Of a stretch of DNA of 14,958 nt, positions 6,396 through 14,165 are shown in pieces (the stretch's first letter is position 1; the number at the start of each line of letters is the position of its first letter). Origin of the DNA: DASUFI01 sp036274635. GTDB taxonomy: Bacteria > Planctomycetota > B15-G4. Under the pieces are notes generated by a model that was not told the origin of the DNA, made no database searches, and saw only the letters and a program-made list of their open reading frames with translations. Position numbers and translations under genes: made by a program. Location: contig DASUFI010000002.1 of assembly GCA_036274635.1 (NCBI GenBank), positions 1-14,958 on the forward strand, in the 5' to 3' direction.

Positions 6396-9300
6396 CTAAC
6401 CGTCATCCTCGGTTGCTGCATCGTCGATCGGGAATGCCTCAGCTTGGCGATGCAGCAGTTCGACTCGGTCGATGCGCCTGGGGTAGCGCGCTACCACGGA
6501 AAGTTGGCGATCGGTCAGACCGTACGCCGCATTGACTACATCGTCCAGTTGACCCCAGAGGCGAACCAGCGAGGCGGACAGGGCGCCTTTCGCACCCTCT
6601 GCCGAGGCACCTAGCAGTTGCTCCTGCGTCGCTTGGATCTTTCGAGCTAACGTCGACAGGTCAGACGACACCTTCTTGTCCTTGAGAGCTCCCAGGGGGA
6701 GGGGCACAAGTTCGGCGTACTGTCGATTAAACCCTCGCCATCCAGAATCGCTGAGCCCCGCCTTGAGGCGAGCCAACGCGCTGAAGGTCGACGAATTGAA
6801 TACGGCGCAGATCGCCAGCAAGTCAACCGTGTTGCCCGAGACGCTGAGCGAGTTGACGCGCACGTTGTCCTGGTAGACGTCGCCCTCGCCGTCCACGCTC
6901 GCGATCGTGTCCTCGATGGTGGAGGGGAACAGCACCTTGGGATGAGCTTGAGCCTCGAGGTTCTGCGGTCGGGTGTAGAGGTGCCACCGGTCTGCGCCCT
7001 CGGGTACCTGCACGGCGTCCTTCAACTCGCGCCGATGTTCCTCGAGGTAGCGCGCAGCCTTCGGGTACCGCTTCTTGAAGTTCTTCCAGCCGATCTCCCG
7101 TGGCCCGTCGTCCTCAAGGTCATACGGGAAGATGACGAACGCATCAGCGTTGTCACGCCGGAACGGGTAGAAGCTCCGGTTGCAGCAGAGGGGCCGGAGA
7201 GCGCCGCGTTCTAGCGTGACGGTCTCGCTTGCGAGCGCGCTCTTTAGTTGCACTGTTCGCTCTCGCACCTCGATCGGCTCGAGTTGGTAGAGCTTGCCCC
7301 AGAGCGTCTGCAGTCCGACCGAAATCTGCAGCCTCTTGTGATCAGCAATCGTCCCGTGGCGCGCAACGAGTTCGGCGTGAACCCTCATGAGGTCCGGCTG
7401 GTCGAAGCTCCACACGCCGTCGTCGATATCGGCGATCCGGATCGAGTCCTGTAGGGACGGTGCGCCGGCCTCGGCCGTTGCCCGGTCGAGATAGGTCCGG
7501 TAACCGAATTCCTGGGAGTCGCGCGCGAGGACGAGAATGGCGGTGTACGTCGTGCGGCGCGGGAAGACCTGCAAGTCGCGGAAATCTTCAATATCCTCGA
7601 GGAGTCGGTTCGTCCGCAGCCAGCGGCGGGTCAGCTCCCCGTAGTCCGTCTTGAAGAACCGGTTTTGGACAATGAAGCCGAGCCGCCCGCCCGGGCGCAG
7701 CAGGCTGAGGCCCCGCTCCATGAACGGCATGGCGATGTCCGTCTTGCCTTGGGCCGCCGTCGCGTACGTGTTCGTCTTCTTGATGTACGTGTACATCTCT
7801 GGCAGCCATTCCTTGAAACGCTTGACCTCAATGTACGGCGGGTTCCCGACGACGGCATCGAACCCACCTTGTGCCATCACCTCTGGGAATCCCTGCGTCG
7901 GGGCCGACCAGTCGAAAGGCATGACGCGGTCGACGGCCGCGGGCGCGAGACCGAGGCCGATGAAGTCCATGCCGACGATCGAATTGCCGTGACGAATGTT
8001 TCGCCCGATACCGTGCAAGAGGTTTGACGGCTCGCCGGGCTCGTCCTGCGCCGTCCGTTCCACGAATCGGAGCGCTAGGGACATGCGCGCCACCTCCACG
8101 GCTTCGGGGTCGATGTCCACGCCGTGAAGGCATGTCTCGATAATGGTCCGCGCCGTCGATCGCGCCAACCGAGCGCCATCGCGCGCCATGATGCAGTGCC
8201 TCTTCGTTTGCGGGTCATCGGGATGCGCGCGGCACCAGTTCAGGATGCCAGCCTCCAGGAGGTCATAGGTCCCCAGCAGGAAGCTGCCGCTGCCGCAGGC
8301 TGGGTCGACAATTCGCAGGCCAAGAACGTCCTCCGGCGTCCTTTCGCGAAGCAGAGGAGCGAGCGTCCGCTGGAGGACCCGTCTGACGATCCAAGGTGGC
8401 GTGTAGACGGCCCCCTTGGTTCTCTGGTGCTCAGGCTTGTACTCGTCTTCGACGGTATTTCCGACGACGTGCAGCCGCTTGCCCAGGTACTTCTCGTAGA
8501 TACCGCCAAGCAGTTCGAGGGGCACTACATCGAACCGGTAGGGCTTCGGGTAGTACAGCTCGCCAACGATGCTCTTGAACACCGTGCCCTTGAGCCACCA
8601 AGACCGCAGGTGTCTCTCCACGCCTGTCGGATCGGTCTCGTCCGAACTCGGAAAGAGGATTCCGTCGTAGACGTGCGACCAGCGGTCGACGTGCTCGCGC
8701 ATGAACGCCGACCAGAACCCGTCTTCGTCGTTGAGCAGCGCGTTGAGCGTGCCCTGCTCCTCCAGCCCAATCTCCTCGCAGAGGCGAATGAAGACGATCC
8801 GATCCAGGATTCGCTGGGCAGCTGCCGAGAGAAGCTGGGGATCCCTGACCTTGCCCTGCCGAAGTATCGTAGTAGCCAGTTGCTTACGCCAGTCGGAGAG
8901 CGCCATCTCGAACGCTTCGTCTAGGGGCAGGCTTCCCCGCGGTCGCTCGTCGTCGGGGTGGCGGCGAGCGATGGATCCGTCCGCAATGGCGGAGCGGCCG
9001 AAGTAGTCCCAGAGGAGGTCGAAGCGGTCCAGGTACTGGTCGATCGTGATGTAATGCACCCGCGCAACGGAGGCTTCATCGTCTTGGTCGGGAACGACGC
9101 GGCAGTCGTAGATGGCCAATTCTCTGAAATCGAAGGCATAGCTGACGCGCAGGCCCGCAGACCAGCCGTACGACCGGACTTGGAAAGCAGCATTGGCATT
9201 CGTCGACAGTTCGACGTCGAACCGCTTAGCATCGAGGTAGGCAATCCGCTGCCCAGCGATGAACAGCGCGTAGTCAGGTCTCCGGTGCGTCGTCCCCTCG

Positions 9301-9518
9301 CGCTTGAGGCGGCGGGCCTCGCGTCCGAGGATCCGGAACTCCTGGACGACTTGGTTCGGATCAGCCGGGTCCCACCCGAAGATGGTTAGGAACCGCTCGA
9401 TCCACGTGCGCGCCGTGGCCTCCGCCTGCCCCGCGAACCCGTGCTCGGTGTCCAGGCGACCGAACTCCTGGAGCAGCGTGGCCAATGCTTGACGTGCTTG
9501 CTGCTTTGAGGCGCTCAC
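6396..9518 (-). CDS. Type IIG restriction-modification enzyme (fused endonuclease, N6-adenine methyltransferase and specificity region)
   Basis: This single 1040-residue chain has the domain order of Type IIG (Eco57I/BcgI-like) enzymes. Residues about 35-140 form a PD-(D/E)XK nuclease of HsdR-N type: RRPDYALF with D82, then AYLDAKRF with D96 and K98. A helical region follows (about 200-365). The methyltransferase shows TKGAVYTPPWIVRRVL (motif X region, 368-383), VDPACGSGSFLLG (motif I, 404-416), HGVDIDPEAVEVARMSL (motif II region) and NPPY (motif IV, 559-562), the gamma-class N6-adenine signature. From about residue 700 to the end, including RGFNRQYAELVPLPLG, the sequence resembles TaqI-type C-terminal target recognition domains. 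Such enzymes cut near their recognition site and methylate it from the same protein, needing no partner; none is seen. The GTG at 9518 is the first available start; no good Shine-Dalgarno is visible. Base composition and codon use are clearly less GC-biased than in the neighbours, indicating horizontal acquisition. BREX PglX is similar in the methylase but lacks the nuclease. The recognition site is unknown. Confidence 0.9.
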   Translation of the reverse strand: MSASKQQARQALATLLQEFGRLDTEHGFAGQAEATARTWIERFLTIFGWDPADPNQVVQEFRILGREARRLKREGTTHRRPDYALFIAGQRIAYLDAKRFDVELSTNANAAFQVRSYGWSAGLRVSYAFDFRELAIYDCRVVPDQDDEASVARVHYITIDQYLDRFDLLWDYFGRSAIADGSIARRHPDDERPRGSLPLDEAFEMALSDWRKQLATTILRQGKVRDPQLLSAAAQRILDRIVFIRLCEEIGLEEQGTLNALLNDEDGFWSAFMREHVDRWSHVYDGILFPSSDETDPTGVERHLRSWWLKGTVFKSIVGELYYPKPYRFDVVPLELLGGIYEKYLGKRLHVVGNTVEDEYKPEHQRTKGAVYTPPWIVRRVLQRTLAPLLRERTPEDVLGLRIVDPACGSGSFLLGTYDLLEAGILNWCRAHPDDPQTKRHCIMARDGARLARSTARTIIETCLHGVDIDPEAVEVARMSLALRFVERTAQDEPGEPSNLLHGIGRNIRHGNSIVGMDFIGLGLAPAAVDRVMPFDWSAPTQGFPEVMAQGGFDAVVGNPPYIEVKRFKEWLPEMYTYIKKTNTYATAAQGKTDIAMPFMERGLSLLRPGGRLGFIVQNRFFKTDYGELTRRWLRTNRLLEDIEDFRDLQVFPRRTTYTAILVLARDSQEFGYRTYLDRATAEAGAPSLQDSIRIADIDDGVWSFDQPDLMRVHAELVARHGTIADHKRLQISVGLQTLWGKLYQLEPIEVRERTVQLKSALASETVTLERGALRPLCCNRSFYPFRRDNADAFVIFPYDLEDDGPREIGWKNFKKRYPKAARYLEEHRRELKDAVQVPEGADRWHLYTRPQNLEAQAHPKVLFPSTIEDTIASVDGEGDVYQDNVRVNSLSVSGNTVDLLAICAVFNSSTFSALARLKAGLSDSGWRGFNRQYAELVPLPLGALKDKKVSSDLSTLARKIQATQEQLLGASAEGAKGALSASLVRLWGQLDDVVNAAYGLTDRQLSVVARYPRRIDRVELLHRQAEAFPIDDAATEDDG

Positions 9519-9777
9519 GCTCGTCGAGCCTACGAGATCGACTGCAAGCCTTCCATCCGGCGCGGACGTGTCGCAAGGTGGCGCTGAGGAATCGAGTGCG
9601 GGCTAGCGAAAGGAACACAAGCTCTCCGTCGTACCCGATACTGCCGTCGGATGTCCCAACCTGCCGCATTGGCGGCGCCCTTGCGCGCTAGAGCTCTCGC
9701 AGGAATGGTGTCGACCGCAAGGCGGCGTACGGCGCCTCAGACATCCGCGCGGCCTCCGCGCTTCGTACCGTGTCACC

Positions 9778-10923
9778 ATGGCCCCGCTGCCGTTCCTCGC
9801 CCTGCTGCTGGCCGTGGCGCCGCCTCTGCACCCGAACTCGCTCAGCAGCTCGAAGGTCACCGTGCGCGGCCCGCACGTCGGGGTGGAGGTGCGCTGCCAG
9901 GCGCAGTCCGTGCTGGAGGTGCTCGGCGCGGCGGCCGACGCGGACGGCGACGCGCTGCTCTCGCAGGCCGAGCTGGATGCCGTGCGCGGCGCGCTGGGCG
10001 ACTACCTGCTCGATCGCTTCCGCCTGCGCGTCGGCAGCGGCGGGCTCACGACGAGCGGGACGCCGCTCGCGGGCCGCCTCACCGAGCTGCACCCGGGCGA
10101 GGTCGAGGTCAGCGCCTACGGCGAGCAGCAGTGGATCCTGGCCACGCTGCAGTTCGAGCATGCCGAGCTGGTGCCCGACCTGCTCATCCACGACGCGATC
10201 TTCCAGGACGCGTCACCGGACCACCGCGACCTGTGCGAGCTGCACTTCAACGACGAGCCGCCGGGCGAGGCGCTCTTCTGGTCGGGCGAGACGGACCGCT
10301 ACTTCGCGCCGCAGACGCCGCCGGAGCCGGTGCCGCTGCTCGGCTGGGTGCGCATGGGCATCGGCCACATCCTCTCGGGCTGGGACCACCTGGCCTTCCT
10401 CGTCGGCCTGCTCGTCGCCGCGGGCGGCCTCGCCTCGCTGCTGGGCGTCATCACGGCCTTCACGCTGGCGCACTCGATCACGCTGGCGCTGGCCGCGCTG
10501 GACGTGGTGCACGTGCCGAGCCGCCCGGTGGAGATGATCATCGCCGCCTCCATCGCGTGGGTGGGCCTCGCGGACCTGTTCCAGCGGGCGCCGCACGCGC
10601 GCTGGAAGGCGGCCTTCGGCTTCGGGCTGGTGCACGGCCTCGGCTTCGCGGGCTTCCTCGCGGAGGCGCTGGCCAACGAGCCGCGGCGCCTCGTGCCGCT
10701 CATCGGCTTCAACCTCGGCGTCGAGGCGGGCCAGCTCATGGTCGTGCTGGCGGTCGTCGCGCTGCTCTTCGTCGCGCGGCGCGTCGCGAGCGCTGCCGGC
10801 CGCGGCCAGCCCGCGCCGCAGGGACCGCAGTGGCTGGCGCCGCGTCCGCTGCGCCTGCTGGCGGCGCTGGGCGTCGCGGGCGCGGGGCTGTACTGGTTTG
10901 CGCAGCGGGCGGGGATGTTCTGA
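9778..10923 (+). CDS. HupE/UreJ-family membrane protein with EF-hand-like exported domain
   Basis: The 381 residues begin with a short hydrophobic signal-like segment (MAPLPFLALLLAVAPP), then an exported domain of about 165 residues, then six or so membrane helices (about 187-375). The membrane part has the family's metal-site pattern: GIGHILSGWDHLAFL (195-208, H197, D203, H204), LAHSITLAL (230-238, H232), GLVHGLGFAGF (283-293, H286) and FNLGVEAGQL (311-320). HupE/UreJ proteins are linked to nickel or cobalt uptake, mainly for hydrogenase or urease; members with a large N-terminal domain are less well characterised, and no hydrogenase or urease gene is nearby. In the exported part, D54-A-D56-G-D58 with L61 and E65 fits a calcium-binding EF-hand loop. 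The ATG at 9778 lacks a Shine-Dalgarno, so leaderless translation or a misjudged start is possible. It diverges from the Type IIG gene and converges with the operon to its right. Family assignment firm, substrate uncertain. Confidence 0.9.
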   Translation: MAPLPFLALLLAVAPPLHPNSLSSSKVTVRGPHVGVEVRCQAQSVLEVLGAAADADGDALLSQAELDAVRGALGDYLLDRFRLRVGSGGLTTSGTPLAGRLTELHPGEVEVSAYGEQQWILATLQFEHAELVPDLLIHDAIFQDASPDHRDLCELHFNDEPPGEALFWSGETDRYFAPQTPPEPVPLLGWVRMGIGHILSGWDHLAFLVGLLVAAGGLASLLGVITAFTLAHSITLALAALDVVHVPSRPVEMIIAASIAWVGLADLFQRAPHARWKAAFGFGLVHGLGFAGFLAEALANEPRRLVPLIGFNLGVEAGQLMVVLAVVALLFVARRVASAAGRGQPAPQGPQWLAPRPLRLLAALGVAGAGLYWFAQRAGMF

Positions 10924-10924
10924 A

Positions 10925-10962
10925 GCCGCGGGCTGCGCGCCTCGCGCCCGCGCGCCCGTGGC
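10925..10962. terminator. Bidirectional hairpin between convergent genes
   Basis: GCCGCGGGC (10925-10933) pairs with GCCCGTGGC (10954-10962) over nine positions, one of them G-U on the plus-strand RNA. The stem continues, after one bulged base, with GCGCG (10935-10939) pairing with CGCGC (10949-10953). It fills most of the 49 bases between the HupE/UreJ-family gene and the three-helix protein gene, which point at each other. No T run follows on either strand, as is common in very GC-rich genomes. Location and stability make a shared terminator likely. Confidence 0.5.
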
Positions 10963-10972
10963 AAGGCTGCCG

Positions 10973-11350
10973 TCAGGCGAGCCGCGTTTCCCCGCGCATC
11001 TCCGCGCGCCGCGTGGCCGCGCGCTCGCGCTCGAAGGCCACGATCGAGCGGGCCAGCACGACGCCGGCGATGAGCACGGCCGCGAGCAGTCCGCCCAGCG
11101 CCCATTCGAGCTGGGAGGCCAGCTCGAAGACCGGATCGCCGCCGGCGGAGGGCTGGCGGTGCATCGCGGCCAGCAGCGGCGCGAGCACGAGGGTCACCGC
11201 GCTGAAGGAGGTCCAGAAGGCCGCGCGCGTCTCGCTGCCGCACAGGTCCACGAGCAGGCGGTGCAGCGAGGGCCGCAGCAGGAGCACGACGGCGACGCTG
11301 ACGACAACGGTCACGGCGAGCGTGGCGACATAGATGGCGACGGCGGACAT
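10973..11350 (-). CDS. Hypothetical three-helix membrane protein
   Basis: I do not recognise a named family. The 125 residues contain three hydrophobic segments (about 4-25, 48-63 and 85-104), a central LLVDLCGSETRAAFWTSF motif between the first two, and a basic, Arg/Glu-rich C-terminal tail (107-124) that should lie in the cytoplasm. There is no cleavable signal. The ATG at 11350 has GGAG six bases upstream. It is the last gene of the ABC1-P450-DUF805/SRPBCC operon, 38 bases after the preceding stop, and runs into a strong hairpin shared with the convergent HupE/UreJ-family gene. It may be an accessory subunit for the membrane fusion protein ahead of it, but that is inference from position alone. 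Confidence 0.75.
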   Translation of the reverse strand: MSAVAIYVATLAVTVVVSVAVVLLLRPSLHRLLVDLCGSETRAAFWTSFSAVTLVLAPLLAAMHRQPSAGGDPVFELASQLEWALGGLLAAVLIAGVVLARSIVAFERERAATRRAEMRGETRLA

Positions 11351-11388
11351 GGGGATCTCCAGGACAGGATGGTGAGGGCGGGTTCCGT

Positions 11389-12810
11389 TCAGTGCGGCTC
11401 CACCTGCGCCGCGATGTGCCGCAGCACTTTCATGTGGATGGCGTGGATGAAGGCGTCGGACCACAACCGCCAGTAGGCGAGCGGCTGGATGTCGAGCTCG
11501 TACCAGGTGCTGCCCACCAGTCGCGTGGTCGTCGCGTCCACCGGCTCGAGCCTGAACTCGCCGCGCTGCGCGCGCAGGTAGCCGTCGAGATGGGGCGCGT
11601 CGATCTCGCCCCAGGGCGAGAGCTCGCGCATCGGGCGCGGCTGCGCGGTCACGTCGAAGGCCAGGCGCGTCGGCGGCTCCCAGGCCGTGATCGGCTCGAT
11701 GAACGGGCCCGTGCTGAACTCGCAGCGGCGCACGGCGCCGACGCCCTCGCCAGCGATGGTCGCGCGGCGCGGGTCCGCGATGCTCTCGCGGAACAGCCAG
11801 TCGTCGGCGGGCGGCAGCTCGGGGAAGCTGACGACGTGCGGCCAGATCGCCTCGGGCGTGGCGTGGATCAGGATCTCCGAGCGCACCTCGATCGGCGGCG
11901 AGGCAGCGGGCCAGCGCGCCTCGAGGCCGGTGAGCAGGGGCAGCAGCGCGAGCGCGATGCCGGCATCGCGCGGCCGCCCGCCGCAGAGCGCGGCCGAGCG
12001 GCCGACGAGGGCGCCGATGGCGGCCAGCACGAGAACGATGGGCGAGGCCATGAGCAGGCACAGGGCACCCTCGGCCCCTGCCGCAAGCATGAAGATGAGG
12101 CCCAGCGCGACCACCCAGCTCGCGATGCCGACGGTCTTGCCCAGGCGGAGCGTCTCGTCCCGGTTCAGGGTGAAGCCGATGACGAAGCCCGCGACCACGG
12201 GGGCCAGCAGGAAGAGAGCGAGACCGTAGAGCTTCGCGAAGATCACGCTGGCTGCGATGGCCACTGCGCCGGCGAGCAAGCCGAGGAGCGAGGCGATCAG
12301 CAGCGTGCGGCCTTTCGCCGCGTCCACCGTGCCGGGGCGGGCCAGGCGTTCCCGCTCCAGCTCGAGCTGGAGGCGCCGCGCCGGATCGCGCGACGGCGAG
12401 GCCGTCGCCAGGTCATCGTCCCGCGCGATGCACAGCGCGAGCACGGTCGGGACCTTCAGCACGGGCGCGAGGACCAGCAGTCCCCAAGCGGGCGAGAACC
12501 CCGCCGAGACCGAGCGGCGCACGCTCATCGACACCGCGATCCACAGGAAGGCCACCGTCCAGCAGACCAGCGCCCAGCCGACGTTCGAGGGCAGCCGGTC
12601 GAGCGGCGTCCCACCCAGCGACCAGACCGGATCGAGGAAGGCCTCGAGCGTCAGCGTCCTGCCGGCGCCGCGGCGCAGGATCCACGAGTCCCCGACGAAC
12701 TTCACCGCCAGCAGCACCACGCCGGTCAGGAGGTATTCCCAGCGCCGCACGCGCCGCGTGCTGCCGAGGAGCAGGTCCGCGAGGTCGGTCGTGCGACGCA
12801 GGAGGCTCAT
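11389..12810 (-). CDS. DUF805-like membrane domain fused to C-terminal SRPBCC lipid-binding domain
   Basis: This 473-residue protein has a DUF805-like N-terminal part (1-130): the TRRVRRWEYLL start, two to three helices and the SMSVRRSVSAGFSPAWGLLVLAP block (94-116) typical of these domains. A charged linker (131-168) leads to a second set of helices (about 169-215, 225-272 and 283-297). The C-terminal part (about 306-473) is an SRPBCC/polyketide-cyclase-like fold: EVRSEILIHATPEAIWPHV, GEGVGAVRRCEFSTGPFIEPITAWEPP, GEFRLEP, TRLVGSTWYELDI and WRLWSDAFIHAIHMKVLRHI. SRPBCC domains enclose a hydrophobic cavity and bind lipids, sterols or similar ligands. Whether this part is cytoplasmic is not certain. 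The ATG at 12810 overlaps the P450 stop as ATGA, so translation is coupled to the P450. Related fusions occur in several phyla but I know of no assigned function. The role as a ligand carrier for the P450 is inference. Confidence 0.82.
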   Translation of the reverse strand: MSLLRRTTDLADLLLGSTRRVRRWEYLLTGVVLLAVKFVGDSWILRRGAGRTLTLEAFLDPVWSLGGTPLDRLPSNVGWALVCWTVAFLWIAVSMSVRRSVSAGFSPAWGLLVLAPVLKVPTVLALCIARDDDLATASPSRDPARRLQLELERERLARPGTVDAAKGRTLLIASLLGLLAGAVAIAASVIFAKLYGLALFLLAPVVAGFVIGFTLNRDETLRLGKTVGIASWVVALGLIFMLAAGAEGALCLLMASPIVLVLAAIGALVGRSAALCGGRPRDAGIALALLPLLTGLEARWPAASPPIEVRSEILIHATPEAIWPHVVSFPELPPADDWLFRESIADPRRATIAGEGVGAVRRCEFSTGPFIEPITAWEPPTRLAFDVTAQPRPMRELSPWGEIDAPHLDGYLRAQRGEFRLEPVDATTTRLVGSTWYELDIQPLAYWRLWSDAFIHAIHMKVLRHIAAQVEPH

Positions 12811-14165
12811 GGCCCGCGCTTCGCCACCACGGTGATCCGCGCGCCGTCGTCGGGCGCGAGCATGATGCCGCGGCGCAACGGGGCCGAGCGGCCGTCGCGC
12901 GGTCGGGCGAGTCGCGCTCCGGCGAAGACCGTGGCGAGGATCAGCTTCATCTCGAAGAGCGCGAAGGCCATGCCCAGGCACGCGCGGTTGCCGCCCCCGA
13001 AGGGGAACCACTCGTGCGGGCCGAAGCGCCGCTGCAGGAAGCGGTCGAGCCGGAACTCCCCCGGCGCGGGGTACAGGTCCTCGCGGCGGTGCACGAGGTG
13101 GTTGCTCGGGCACAGCAGCACACCGGCTGGGTACTCGCGACCACCCGCCGTGAAGGGCTGCTTCGTGAGCCGCACCACGAAGGGCATGATCGTGCGCACG
13201 CGCAGGCTCTCGCGCAGGGCCGCGTCCAGGACCTCCAGCCGCGCCACCTGCTCGCCACGCGGCGGCGAGCCGCCGGTGACGCGCTGCAGCTCGTCCTCGA
13301 GGCGCTCGACCACGTCCGCGCGCGGCACGATCTGCTCGAGTGCCCAGGCCAGGGCCACCGAGGTCGTGTCGTGGCCGGCGAAGATGAGCGTGACGAGCGC
13401 GTCGCGGATCTCCCGGTCGGACAGCGGCCGCCCGTCCGCGTGCCGCGTCGCCAGCACGTCGGCGAGCACGCTCGTGCCGCGCTCGGCGGGCGGACGGCGG
13501 CGCAGCGCGTCGACGAGCTCGAGCAGCGCCTCGTCCAGCGCCCGCGTGTGCCGGCACCAGGGCAGGCCGGGCGTGCGCAGCATGAGCGGGACGGGCAGCA
13601 CCTTCACGAGGATCATGCCGTAGCGGCCGCGGCCCAGCTCGAGCACGCGCTGCACGCGCTGCGCGACGTCGGCGATCGCGTCGCGCCCGGTCAGGCCCAG
13701 CACCGCGCGCAGGATCACGCGCAGGGTGATGTCGCGCATCGGCTCGAGCATGGGCAGGGTGCGCCCGGCCTCCCAGCCGCGCACGACCTCCGCGCTGGTG
13801 TCGACGATGGTCGCGGCGTGCGAGCGCAGCGGCTCGCCCATGAGCGGCGGCCCCAGCGCGCGGCGCTGGCGCTCATGCGGCTCCTCGTCCAGCACCAGCA
13901 CCGAGGTCTTGCCGACGCTGGCGCTGAGGAACTCGTTGCCCTCGCCGGAGTGCAGCACGCGCGGGTCGCCGCGGAAGACGTCCCTGACCGCCGCCGGGTC
14001 GGAAAGGATGACGAGCTGGCCGTAGCCCGCGAGCCGCAGCGTGAAGGCCTCGCCGTGGCGGCGCGCGCCCTCCTCGAGCAGCGCCAGCGGCGAGCGGGAG
14101 TAGCTGAACAACTGCCACGCCGCGGGGGCGCGCAGCCCGGCGGGCAGGATGAGCGCGGCGCTCAC
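12807..14165 (-). CDS. Cytochrome P450 (CYP110-like class)
   Basis: The 452-residue protein carries all core P450 signatures. The I-helix oxygen-activation motif is FAGHDTTSVALAW (A263, G264, D266, T267, T268), the K-helix ExxR is E319-S-L-R322, and the heme loop is FPFGGGNRACLGMAFALFEMKL, with C396 as the heme-iron ligand. There is no N-terminal membrane helix, so it should be soluble or peripheral. The heme loop and FALFEMKL-ILATV helix resemble CYP110 and fatty-acid or terpene hydroxylases of cyanobacteria and related bacteria, suggesting a hydrophobic substrate; this cannot be fixed from sequence. No ferredoxin or reductase gene is adjacent, so electrons must come from elsewhere. The GTG start at 14165 overlaps the ABC1 kinase stop as GTGA, and the gene's own stop overlaps the next start as ATGA, so it is the middle gene of a translationally coupled set. 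Length and motifs are normal. Confidence 0.95.
   Translation of the reverse strand: MSAALILPAGLRAPAAWQLFSYSRSPLALLEEGARRHGEAFTLRLAGYGQLVILSDPAAVRDVFRGDPRVLHSGEGNEFLSASVGKTSVLVLDEEPHERQRRALGPPLMGEPLRSHAATIVDTSAEVVRGWEAGRTLPMLEPMRDITLRVILRAVLGLTGRDAIADVAQRVQRVLELGRGRYGMILVKVLPVPLMLRTPGLPWCRHTRALDEALLELVDALRRRPPAERGTSVLADVLATRHADGRPLSDREIRDALVTLIFAGHDTTSVALAWALEQIVPRADVVERLEDELQRVTGGSPPRGEQVARLEVLDAALRESLRVRTIMPFVVRLTKQPFTAGGREYPAGVLLCPSNHLVHRREDLYPAPGEFRLDRFLQRRFGPHEWFPFGGGNRACLGMAFALFEMKLILATVFAGARLARPRDGRSAPLRRGIMLAPDDGARITVVAKRGP

Larger units (their letters stand above)
6240..9740. other. Lower-GC block, probably horizontally acquired
   Basis: From about 6240 to 9740 the DNA is visibly less GC-rich and codon third positions are mixed, whereas the flanks almost always use G or C there. 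The block coincides with the Type IIG gene and short flanks; the edges are approximate, judged by eye. There is no integrase, transposase, tRNA gene or convincing flanking direct repeat, so the insertion mechanism is not visible. The 259-base stretch between the Type IIG start and the next gene (9519-9777) shows no gene or RNA that I recognise; it should contain promoters for the two divergent genes, but no clear hexamers stand out. Confidence 0.65.

Noticed and set aside
6396..9518. Assigning the large methyltransferase to a BREX (PglX) or DISARM system
   Set aside because: It has its own PD-(D/E)XK nuclease domain, and none of the companion genes of those systems (PglZ, BrxC, BrxL, helicase) is present nearby.
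6224..9720. CGACCGCAA on both sides of the Type IIG block (6224-6232 and 9712-9720) as an insertion-site duplication
   Set aside because: Only nine bases; matches of this length between two stretches of about 270 bases are not rare in biased composition, and there is no recombinase or inverted ends to go with it.
11351..12061. Longer minus-strand reading of the three-helix protein, with an N-terminal extension
   Set aside because: The extension lies out of frame over the DUF805/SRPBCC gene; the ATG at 11350 with GGAG six bases upstream gives a compact membrane protein.
11392..13623. A 743-codon plus-strand open frame opposite the P450 and DUF805/SRPBCC genes
   Set aside because: Antisense shadow spanning two recognised genes and their ATGA overlap; low-complexity Arg/Gln/Glu-rich translation.
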